From: Solirubrobacterales bacterium | GTDB lineage: Bacteria; Actinomycetota; Thermoleophilia; Solirubrobacterales; Solirubrobacteraceae | Direction of reading: 5' to 3' | Length of the DNA: 6,728 nucleotides | Assembly: GCA_015655225.1 (NCBI GenBank) | Contig: JAATFK010000144.1 | Coordinates: 1 to 6,728, forward strand | In this document: positions 1-4,867 of the stretch, in pieces | Position numbering within the stretch: the stretch's first letter is position 1 | How the letters are laid out: each line of letters begins with the position of its first letter | Translations under genes and position numbers: made by a program | The notes under the pieces: generated by a model | Databases searched by the model: none | The model's input: only the letters and a program-made list of their open reading frames with translations | Told to the model about the DNA's origin: nothing

Positions 1-1333
1 AGACCGGGTTGTGTGAGCCAGCCTGCTTCATGCCCGGGATGAGTCGGCCCTGCAGCGAGTCCACGTACGTGCGGTGGTGGCCACGGATCTCGGCCGCGTC
101 GCGCACGCCGCCCAGTGAGATGCGGATGAACTTGCGCCCCAGCGAGCGGGCGATCGAGCGGCCGAGCGACGTCTTGCCGACGCCGGGCGGCCCGGCGAGG
201 CAGAGGATCGAGCCGCCCTGCCCGGTGTCCTCGGGATCGGCGACGCGCTGGCCGGCCTTCAGCTTGCGGACCGCGAGGAACTCGAGGATGCGGTCCTTCA
301 CCTGCTCGATGTCGTAGTGGTCGGCGTCGAGCACCGCGCGGGCGTGCGCGAGGTCGAGGTCGTCCTCCGTCGTCACCGCCCACGGCAGCGAGACGATCCA
401 TTCGAGGTAGGAGCGGATCACGCCGTGCTCGGCGGCCGCCGGCGGCAGCCGCTCGAGCCGTGCCAGCTCGCGCTCGGCCTGGCGGCGCACCTCTCTCGGC
501 AGGTCGAGCGCCTCCAGCTGCTCGTGCAGCTCCTCCGCCTCGGCGGCCATCTCGTCGTCCTCGCCCAGCTCCTCCTGGATCGCTCTCAGCTGCTGGCGCA
601 GGACGTACTCGCGCTGGGTCTTGTCCAGCTCGGACTGGACCTGCGACTGGATCTTCGTCCCGAGCGCGACGACCTCCAGCTCGCGCGCGAGGATCTCCGA
701 GAGGCGCCGCAGCCGCCGCGCGACGTCGGTCTCCTCCAGCAGCGCCTGCTTCTCCTCGGTCTTGATCCGCAGCGCGCTCGCGATCAGATGGCTGAGCGCG
801 CTCGGGTCGTCGAGGTTGGCGATCGCCAGCAGCAGCTCCTCCGGCAGGTACGGAACCTCCTCGACGATGTTCGCGAAGGTCGCCTGCACGTTGCGCATCA
901 GGGCGACCAGCTCGGGCGTCTCCTCGGTGCCGGTGTCGGGCAGCTCCTCGACCTCGGCGACGAGGTAGGGCTCGGTCTTCGCCCAGCCGGTGACGCGGAT
1001 CCGCTGGGTCGTCTGCACGAGGATCCGCAGCGTCCCGTCGGGCACCTTCAGCATCCGCGCGACGACGCCCGCGACGCCGACCTCGTAGAGGTCGTCGGGG
1101 CCGGGCGCCTCCAGCTCGGGCGTGCGGCTCGCGACCATCGCGATCATCCGGTCGCCGCCCAGCACGTCGTTGACGAGCGCCATGCTGCGCGCCTGGCCGA
1201 CCGCCAGCGGGACGAGCGTCTCGGGGAAGTAGACGGTGTCGCGCAGCGGCAGCAGCGGCAGCGAGGCGGGCAGGCCGCGCTGCGTCGGCACCTCGATCTG
1301 GCGAGCCTCGCCCGGGGTGCCGACCTCGATCAT
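1..1333 (-). CDS. lon: Lon ATP-dependent protease (N-terminal 444 residues; 3' end beyond the window)
   Basis: Lon is a cytoplasmic homo-oligomeric AAA+ serine protease that unfolds and degrades damaged and regulatory proteins. The start is ATG at 1333-1331; the frame is open to the left edge, giving 444 codons. After a short N-terminal extension comes the LON substrate-binding domain, opening with LPLLPLRDTVYFPE (about residues 25-38), to about residue 220. A charged helical, coiled-coil segment follows, including QREYVLRQQLRAIQEELGE, a Lon hallmark. The AAA+ module has Walker A GPPGVGKT at residues 381-388 (bases 193-170). The window stops after GMKQAGSHNPV, just before the expected Walker B DEID, so Walker B, the sensor region and the Ser-Lys protease domain are not seen. 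Walker A lies about 25 residues later than in E. coli Lon. The start overlaps the hsp20 stop (ATGA) and has no clear Shine-Dalgarno, suggesting translational coupling. No frameshift was seen at the points checked. Confidence 0.97.
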   Translation of the reverse strand, partial: MIEVGTPGEARQIEVPTQRGLPASLPLLPLRDTVYFPETLVPLAVGQARSMALVNDVLGGDRMIAMVASRTPELEAPGPDDLYEVGVAGVVARMLKVPDGTLRILVQTTQRIRVTGWAKTEPYLVAEVEELPDTGTEETPELVALMRNVQATFANIVEEVPYLPEELLLAIANLDDPSALSHLIASALRIKTEEKQALLEETDVARRLRRLSEILARELEVVALGTKIQSQVQSELDKTQREYVLRQQLRAIQEELGEDDEMAAEAEELHEQLEALDLPREVRRQAERELARLERLPPAAAEHGVIRSYLEWIVSLPWAVTTEDDLDLAHARAVLDADHYDIEQVKDRILEFLAVRKLKAGQRVADPEDTGQGGSILCLAGPPGVGKTSLGRSIARSLGRKFIRISLGGVRDAAEIRGHHRTYVDSLQGRLIPGMKQAGSHNPV

Positions 1334-1836
1334 CGCGGCTCGTCGCCGGCCGGCCCGGGGTCGCCGGGATCAGGACCCGCGGGGTCGGTGCCGGGCACCT
1401 CGATCGGGACCGTCCGGCGGCTCGACTCGCGCTCCGCGAGCGGCAGCTCGACGCGCAGCAGGCCGTCCTCGTAGATCGCTCTCGCCTCGTCCGCGCGGAC
1501 CTCGGCGCCGAGCTGCACGACGCGCCGGAAGGGACCGTGCTCGATCTCGACCTGCTGGTAGACGCGGCCCTCGGACTCGGCCGAGCGGCGGTTGCCGGCG
1601 AGCACCAGCTCGCGCCCCTGGATCTCCAGCTCCAGCTGGTCGGCGTCGATCCCCGCCAGCTCGGCCGTCACGACCGCGCGCGGCGGATCGTCGGTGTAGT
1701 AGACGTCGACCGCGGGCGAGAAGCCGGCGCGCTTGCGCGGTGCGATCCCGGAGCGCTGGAAGACGTCGCCGAACAGCTCGTCCATCTCCCGGCGCATCCG
1801 CTCGAAGTTCGCGAAGAGGTCGCGTTCGGGAGCCAT
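1330..1836 (-). CDS. Hsp20 family small heat-shock protein
   Basis: A 168-residue ATP-independent holdase chaperone that would bind unfolding proteins in the cytoplasm. The N-terminal arm contains FERMRREMDELFGDVF (about 11-26). The alpha-crystallin domain spans about 40-135, with conserved AELAGIDADQLEL (58-70) and the G-x-L signature in DGLLRVELPL (124-133). An I-x-I/V-type anchor, IEV at 145-147, precedes a Pro/Gly/Asp-rich tail (about 148-168) that is probably disordered and longer than in many bacterial members. The ATG at 1836 has no Shine-Dalgarno, but a TACATT -10 box ends six bases upstream, which fits a leaderless message. The stop TGA overlaps the lon ATG in ATGA. Hsp20 proteins IbpA/IbpB are Lon substrates in E. 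coli (known from that system), so the pairing makes sense. Family assignment is firm; exact oligomeric type cannot be inferred. Confidence 0.95.
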   Translation of the reverse strand: MAPERDLFANFERMRREMDELFGDVFQRSGIAPRKRAGFSPAVDVYYTDDPPRAVVTAELAGIDADQLELEIQGRELVLAGNRRSAESEGRVYQQVEIEHGPFRRVVQLGAEVRADEARAIYEDGLLRVELPLAERESSRRTVPIEVPGTDPAGPDPGDPGPAGDEPR

Positions 1837-1842
1837 CAGCGC

Positions 1843-1860
1843 AATGTACCGCTGAGCGGT
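1843..1860 (-). promoter_or_regulatory. Probable leaderless promoter of hsp20-lon with abutting palindrome
   Basis: On the minus strand TACATT (1848-1843, TAnnnT type) is followed by six bases and the hsp20 ATG at 1836, so transcription would begin at or next to the A of the start codon. No convincing -35 box is present at 16-18 bp. A palindrome ACCGCT-N-AGCGGT (1848-1860) lies directly upstream and shares one base with the -10, a position where a bound regulator could block or remodel the promoter. No CIRCE or HAIR (HspR) consensus was recognised. The spacing is seen; promoter activity and operator function are inferred. Confidence 0.45.
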
Positions 1861-1862
1861 CA

Positions 1863-1884
1863 GAGGACGCGAGAGCGCGTCCTC
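1863..1884 (-). terminator. Hairpin just after the MBL hydrolase stop codon
   Basis: A perfect 9-bp stem GAGGACGCG / CGCGTCCTC with a four-base AGAG loop begins one base past the MBL stop (1888-1886). There is no T-run after it on the minus strand. It would therefore be a U-less terminator of the kind often proposed in high-GC actinobacteria, or a pausing or mRNA-stabilising structure if the MBL transcript reads into hsp20. Confidence 0.5.
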
Positions 1885-1885
1885 C

Positions 1886-2647
1886 TCAGACGTCGTAGGT
1901 GGCGCCCTCGCGGGCGATCTCGACCGGCGCGCCGAACGTCCGCTCCGCCTCGGCCCGCGCCCAGTCGGGGTCGATGTCGTTCGAGATGTGCGTCAGCACG
2001 AGCCGCCGCGCGCCGGCCAGCTGGCCGTGCTCGCCCGCCTCCGACGGCGTCAGGTGGCCGCGCGGCGGCTTCAGCTCGGGCAGCTCCAGCGCCGCCTCGA
2101 TCAGCAGCAGGTCGGTGTCGCGCGCCAGCTCGGGGAGCGCCGCGTTGGGGGCGCAGTCGGCGCTGAACGTGAAGTTCCCGTCCGGTCCGGTGACGCGGAT
2201 CGCGTACGCGCGCACGAAGTGCGGCACCTCGCGGAAGGCGACGTGCAGCGGCCCCAGCCCGAGCGTGTCGGCGGGGTCATACTCGCGCACCTCGAAGGCG
2301 TTCTCGATCAGCTCGGGGGCGCTCCAGGCGCCGGTCACCTGGCGGAACGCCTCGCGTCCGCCGGGCGGCGCGTAGAGCAGCGGCCGCCGGCCCGCCTGCG
2401 CGCACGGGTGCGGCGAGTAGGAGAGCGCGTACGCGTAGGGGATCAGGTCCATGAAGTGATCCGCGTGCAGGTGCGAGATCACGACCGTGTCGACGACCGA
2501 GTAGTCGCGCGCCGCGCGCAGCTTCGAGAAGACGCCGTTGCCGCAGTCGACCAGGACGCAGGCGTCGCCCTCCTCGACCAGGTAGCCGCTGCACGCGCCG
2601 TCCGCGTCCTGCCAGGCCGGCGACTTGCCGAGCACGGTGATCCTCAA
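1886..2647 (-). CDS. Metallo-beta-lactamase-fold hydrolase, RNase Z / cyclic-nucleotide phosphodiesterase-like
   Basis: A 253-residue cytoplasmic metallohydrolase of the MBL superfamily, probably dinuclear. HLHADH at 59-64 supplies H59, H61, D63 and H64. H143 (in REVPHF), D164 (in FSADCAP) and H220 (in LVLTHI) complete the expected metal set. GHLTPSEAG (197-205) is typical of the RNase Z-like branch that includes Bacillus YhfI and mycobacterial Rv1339 (reported as an atypical cAMP phosphodiesterase); this placement is from memory. The protein is shorter than RNase Z and I see no separate exosite arm, so phosphodiesterase or another phosphoester activity is as likely as tRNA 3' processing. The start is TTG at 2647-2645, six bases after AAGGA. 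It lies 49 bp upstream of hsp20 on the same strand but with its own hairpin behind it, so it may or may not be cotranscribed. Substrate unknown. Confidence 0.9.
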   Translation of the reverse strand: MRITVLGKSPAWQDADGACSGYLVEEGDACVLVDCGNGVFSKLRAARDYSVVDTVVISHLHADHFMDLIPYAYALSYSPHPCAQAGRRPLLYAPPGGREAFRQVTGAWSAPELIENAFEVREYDPADTLGLGPLHVAFREVPHFVRAYAIRVTGPDGNFTFSADCAPNAALPELARDTDLLLIEAALELPELKPPRGHLTPSEAGEHGQLAGARRLVLTHISNDIDPDWARAEAERTFGAPVEIAREGATYDV

Positions 2648-2653
2648 GCCGTG

Positions 2654-2677
2654 TCCTTCACTCGCGCGGAGACAATA
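2654..2677 (-). promoter_or_regulatory. Candidate -10 box and ribosome binding site for the MBL gene
   Basis: TATTGT (2677-2672, TAnnnT) lies just beyond the 2680-2711 hairpin, and AAGGA (2658-2654) sits six bases before the TTG at 2647. The Shine-Dalgarno decides the TTG start: the nearby GTG (in GTGAAGGACACGG) is out of frame and stops at once. There is no good -35; that position falls inside the hairpin. Confidence 0.4.
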
Positions 2678-2679
2678 GC

Positions 2680-2711
2680 CACGTCGGCGCCTCGGCTACG
2701 GCGCCGACGTG
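2680..2711 (-). terminator. Perfect 12-bp stem-loop between the Cys-rich gene and the MBL gene
   Basis: CACGTCGGCGCC (2680-2691) and GGCGCCGACGTG (2700-2711) are exact inverted repeats with an eight-base loop TCGGCTAC. On the minus strand the structure is followed by a short T-containing stretch (GGCTATTGTC) rather than a clean T-run. It is probably a second terminator of the Cys-rich gene, or an attenuator-like element in the leader of the MBL gene. It shares the GTCGGCGCC unit with the adjacent hairpin. Confidence 0.6.
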
Positions 2712-2713
2712 TC

Positions 2714-2749
2714 AGCGGGTCGGCGCCGGCCGCGTGACCGGCGCCCGCT
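2714..2749 (-). terminator. GC-rich stem-loop immediately after the Cys-rich gene
   Basis: GGCGCCGG (2722-2729) pairs with CCGGCGCC (2738-2745) around an eight-base loop. After a GGTC bulge, AGCG (2714-2717) pairs with CGCT (2746-2749), reaching into the stop codon of the Cys-rich gene. The position makes it a likely transcription terminator or 3'-end stabiliser. No T-run follows. Confidence 0.5.
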
Positions 2750-2988
2750 CAGGCGTGGAGCGCGGCCTGCTCCTGCGCGGTCGGGAACGCCAAGACGGCC
2801 TGGGTGCGGCGCTCCTGGCGGAACTGGAAGCGCATCTGGCGGGGCGGCCGGAGGCCGTCCGGGTGGGCCGGCCGGAACGTCGCGCAGGGCTCGTCGTCCG
2901 GCAGTGCGCAGAGCAGGTTCTGGCGGAAGAAGCAATCCTCACAGCCGACCTTGCGTCCCTTCGCTCGCCCCGTTGCCATTCTCGACAT
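2749..2988 (-). CDS. Small conserved-looking protein with a CX2CX7CX7C cysteine set, function unknown
   Basis: A 79-residue protein. The N-terminus is basic (MATGRAKGRK, about 4-13), then come C16, C19, C27 and C35 (CEDC, later CALPDDEPC), spaced CX2CX7CX7C. Four cysteines so arranged suggest a structural zinc site or, less likely, an Fe-S cluster; the order does not match WhiB. The C-terminal half is rich in Arg, Gln and Phe (RPPRQMRFQFRQERRTQAV) and looks basic and perhaps nucleic-acid binding. I chose ATG 2988, preceded by AAAAGGGGCGG; ATG 2979 is an alternative three codons in. An in-frame ATG at 3138 would give 129 residues, but 2989-3138 is AT-richer and lacks the G/C third-position bias of real genes here. 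I have a vague recollection of similar hypotheticals in related actinobacteria. No function is assigned. Confidence 0.7.
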   Translation of the reverse strand: MSRMATGRAKGRKVGCEDCFFRQNLLCALPDDEPCATFRPAHPDGLRPPRQMRFQFRQERRTQAVLAFPTAQEQAALHA

Positions 2989-3199
2989 CCGCCCCTTTTC
3001 GACGTTCGCTGCTTGACAGGAGGCGGCAGTCAAACAAATCGCGGGCCGACGACCAAGGTCGTTTTCCGCAAATCGAAGGAACTTTCGGGCCAGATGTGAA
3101 ACTCCTGCAAATTCATACAAACGCCGGCGATATTGCAAAATCCCCCCGCTATTTGCGACTGATTCACGGCGACGGTGGGCACTCTGTCACGCTTGGCCG
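2989..3199. promoter_or_regulatory. Divergent intergenic control region, relatively AT-rich
   Basis: This 211-bp stretch separates the minus-strand Cys-rich gene from the plus-strand SDR-like gene and must hold both promoters. It contains TTGAC-N11-GTCAA (3013-3033), the inverted repeat ACGACC-AA-GGTCGT (3049-3062) followed by TTT, and four copies of a YGCAAAW word: 3067-3073, 3106-3112, 3134-3140, and 3151-3157 on the opposite strand. TTGACA at 3013-3018 has no TAnnnT at 16-18 bp on the plus strand. I could not assign a convincing -10 for either gene. There is no RNA gene I recognise. Confidence 0.5.
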
Positions 3200-4114
3200 A
3201 TGCGAATCCTCGTCACCGGGGTCAGCGGCTTCGTCGGCTCGCGGCTCGTGCCGCGTCTCCTGCGCGACGGCCACGAGCTGCGCGGCTTCGCCCGCGACCC
3301 GGCCCGGGTGACGGTCGAGCTGCCGGTCGTCACCGGTGACGTCGTCACCGGCGCCGGGCTCGACGAGGCACTCGACGGGATCGAGGTCGCCTACTTCCTG
3401 ATCCACTCGATGGAGCCCTCGACCGACGGCCCGTTCGCCGAGCGCGAGCGGCTCGCGGCGGAGCGCTTCGCCCGCGCCGCGCGCGCCGCCGGCGTGCAGC
3501 GCGTCGTCTACCTCGGCGGGCTCGTACCGCAGGGTGAGGCGGTCTCCCCCCACCTCGCGAGCCGGCTCGAGGTCGAGCGCGTGCTGCTCGACGCCGCCCC
3601 CGGCGCGACCGCGCTGCGCGCCTCGATCGTGATCGGCGCCGGCTCGCGCTCCTTCCGCTTCCTCGTGCGCCTGATCGAGCGGCTGCCGGTGCTGGCGCTG
3701 CCCTCGTGGCGCGATCACCGCACGCAGCCGATCGACGAGCGCGACGTGATCGAGCTGCTGGCGCGCGCCGCGACCGTCCCCGAGGTCGCCGGCCGCTCGC
3801 TCGACGTCGCCGGGCCCGACGTCGTCAGCTACCGCCAGCTGATCGAGCGGATCCGCGACCTGCTGCTGCTCGACCGGCCGACCGTCGGAATCGACGCGCT
3901 CGGCCCGGCGCTGCTGGCGAGCCGGCTCGCGGCCGCCGTCGGCGGCGAGCAGCACGAGCTGGTCGGGCCGCTGATGGCGGGGCTGAGCAGCGACCTGCTG
4001 CCGCGCGACGACAGTGCCGCCACGCTGCTGGGGGTGCGCCTGCACGGACTCGACGCGGCGATCGAGCACGCGCTCGCGACCTGGGAGCGGGACGAGCCGC
4101 TCGCCGCCCGCTGA
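3200..4114 (+). CDS. Atypical SDR-like NAD(P)-binding protein (NmrA / YbjT-type)
   Basis: A 304-residue Rossmann-fold protein. The N-terminus MRILVTGVSGFVGSRLV carries the TGxxGFxG dinucleotide loop (residues 6-13). A basic RDPAR after the second strand (32-36) is compatible with NADP. The segments AYFLIHSM (64-71) and VVYLGGLVP (102-110) are typical of atypical and extended SDRs of the YbjT / NAD(P)H-binding group. Where the catalytic YxxxK would be expected, the sequence reads HLASR (118-122), so Y and K appear replaced by H and R; the protein may be a redox sensor, a quinone- or isomerase-type enzyme, or catalytically inert. Length fits the single-domain group; the C-terminal DUF2867 domain of longer members is absent, but a separate SRPBCC gene follows 49 bp later. 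The ATG at 3200 has no obvious Shine-Dalgarno. Substrate unknown. Confidence 0.88.
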   Translation: MRILVTGVSGFVGSRLVPRLLRDGHELRGFARDPARVTVELPVVTGDVVTGAGLDEALDGIEVAYFLIHSMEPSTDGPFAERERLAAERFARAARAAGVQRVVYLGGLVPQGEAVSPHLASRLEVERVLLDAAPGATALRASIVIGAGSRSFRFLVRLIERLPVLALPSWRDHRTQPIDERDVIELLARAATVPEVAGRSLDVAGPDVVSYRQLIERIRDLLLLDRPTVGIDALGPALLASRLAAAVGGEQHELVGPLMAGLSSDLLPRDDSAATLLGVRLHGLDAAIEHALATWERDEPLAAR

Positions 4115-4150
4115 GGAGCGGCCGGGCGGTTTCGCGGCCTCGTGGGCGGA

Positions 4151-4156
4151 TAGGGT
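4151..4156 (+). promoter_or_regulatory. Probable leaderless -10 box for the SRPBCC gene
   Basis: TAGGGT, a common actinobacterial -10 form, ends seven bases before the ATG at 4164, placing the transcription start at the start codon. The intervening bases hold no strong Shine-Dalgarno. No clear -35 is visible. This supports starting the gene at 4164 and transcribing it at least partly independently of the SDR-like gene. Confidence 0.5.
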
Positions 4157-4163
4157 GCGGGAC

Positions 4164-4619
4164 ATGGCCAGCGTGCACACCGCGATCGAGCTCGCGGCCC
4201 CGCCGGAGCATGTCTGGGCGATCCTGATGGACCCGCGCCGACTGGCCGACTGGGTCACGATCCACCGCAGCCTCGGCCCGGTGCCGGACAAGCTGCGCAC
4301 CGGCTCGGAGTTCGAGCAGACGCTCACGCTGCGCGGCGCGCACCTGCACGTCGCCTGGACCGTCGCCGCGCTCGACCCGCCCCACCGCGCCGTCTGGGAG
4401 GGTCGCGGGCCGGCGCACTCCCGCGCCACCTGCATCTACGAGCTGGCGCCGACCGCCGACGGTGGCACGCGCTTCGATTACACGAACGAGTTCAAGACGC
4501 CGGGCGGCCCGCTGGCGGCGGTCGCCGGACGCGTGCTGGTCGGCGGTCTCTCACAGCGTGAGGCACAACGATCGCTTGAGCGACTGCGGCAGTTGATCGC
4601 CGCCACTGACGTGTGCTGA
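4164..4619 (+). CDS. SRPBCC / START-like small-molecule-binding protein
   Basis: A 151-residue cytoplasmic protein of the SRPBCC superfamily, whose members bind hydrophobic ligands in a deep helix-grip pocket. The opening VHTAIELAAPPEHVWAILMD (4-23) followed by RRLADWV (25-31) is the canonical first strand and helix of polyketide-cyclase/CoxG-type members. Later come VAWTVAALDPPHRAVWEGRG in the sheet, RFDYTNEF, and a C-terminal helix SQREAQRSLERLRQLI. There is no signal peptide or membrane segment. An in-frame upstream ATG at 4014 would add 50 low-complexity Arg/Ser residues lying inside the SDR-like gene; it was rejected in favour of 4164, supported by TAGGGT seven bases upstream. The neighbour is a NAD(P)-binding protein, so a shared lipid, quinone or polyketide-like ligand is possible but only inferred. 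Confidence 0.88.
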   Translation: MASVHTAIELAAPPEHVWAILMDPRRLADWVTIHRSLGPVPDKLRTGSEFEQTLTLRGAHLHVAWTVAALDPPHRAVWEGRGPAHSRATCIYELAPTADGGTRFDYTNEFKTPGGPLAAVAGRVLVGGLSQREAQRSLERLRQLIAATDVC

Positions 4620-4630
4620 CATGTGCTGAC
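4612..4630 (+). repeat. Tandem direct repeat TGTGCTGAC, with a third near-copy at 4759-4767
   Basis: TGTGCTGAC occurs at 4612-4620 and 4622-4630, ten bases apart, that is one helical turn. TGTGTTGAC occurs at 4759-4767. The first copy includes the stop codon of the SRPBCC gene. Same-face spacing is what a tandem protein-binding site would show, but no regulator is known, and the short overlap with coding sequence could be chance. Confidence 0.4.
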
Positions 4631-4867
4631 GCTCCGGCGTCGCGTCACCGGCACGCTCGCGCTACGATTCCGTTCCGGTGCATTGCCCAGGGGGCACGGG
4701 AATGAACCGGAGACCAGGGGCCGTGGTGACCGCGGATGCATTCAACGACAGGTGACGATGTGTTGACACGCACAACCAACCGTGTCGAGAAATGCAGAAG
4801 CTCACCTTATCTCGCTGCCTTAGGGTCTGGCTGATTTGGGACCACGTAGGAGAAATCGGAGGCTGTC
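4620..4867. other. 248-bp intergenic stretch with hairpin, possible leader ORF and wHTH promoter
   Basis: Besides the repeats, this holds TACGAT (4663-4668, possible -10). It also has a stem TTCCGGTGC / GCACGGGAA (4673-4681 with 4694-4702), eight paired bases plus one G-G mismatch and a 12-base loop. An alternative pairing is TCCGGT (4674-4679) with ACCGGA (4706-4711). A 17-codon ORF, ATG at 4702 to TGA at 4755, has AGGGGG seven bases upstream. I considered known riboswitch classes (c-di-AMP, cobalamin, c-di-GMP) and could not match their conserved cores. It could be a structured 5' leader, a small RNA, or nothing functional. Confidence 0.3.
4821..4862 (+). promoter_or_regulatory. -10 box and Shine-Dalgarno of the wHTH gene
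   Basis: TAGGGT (4821-4826) would start transcription near 4833, giving a leader of about 35 bases. GGAGG (4858-4862) lies five bases before GTG 4868 and fixes that start. The -35 position does not resemble TTGACA; the good TTGACA at 4763-4768 is too far upstream to pair with this -10. Confidence 0.5.

Noticed and set aside
317..1474. Long plus-strand ORF (385 codons) opposite lon
   Set aside because: Composition is Arg/Leu/Gln/Asp-rich with no domain. It is the antisense of lon and hsp20, whose minus-strand reading gives unmistakable family motifs.
1837..1885. CIRCE or HAIR/HspR heat-shock operator before hsp20
   Set aside because: Neither TTAGCACTC-N9-GAGTGCTAA nor CTTGAGT-N7-ACTCAAG is present; the inverted repeats seen have different sequences.
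3013..3041. TTGACA-based promoter for the SDR-like gene
   Set aside because: The bases at 16-18 bp spacing (CAAATC, AAATCG) are not a -10 box, and the start codon is about 180 bp away.
2989..3138. 50-residue N-terminal extension of the Cys-rich protein from ATG 3138
   Set aside because: The stretch is AT-richer, lacks G/C third-position bias and overlaps the expected promoter region; the better start is ATG 2988.
4014..4163. N-terminal extension of the SRPBCC protein from ATG 4014
   Set aside because: It would overlap the SDR-like gene and adds low-complexity Arg/Ser sequence; the canonical SRPBCC fold begins right after the ATG at 4164.
3164..4435. Minus-strand ORF of 423 codons
   Set aside because: Antisense shadow of the SDR-like and SRPBCC genes, caused by G/C third-position bias. 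No recognisable motif.
4763..4768. TTGACA as -35 of the wHTH gene
   Set aside because: No TAnnnT at 16-18 bp downstream; the convincing TAGGGT at 4821 is too far away.
4671..4770. Known riboswitch (c-di-AMP, cobalamin or c-di-GMP class)
   Set aside because: Some short words look similar, but the conserved cores I know of are not present. A covariance-model search would settle it.
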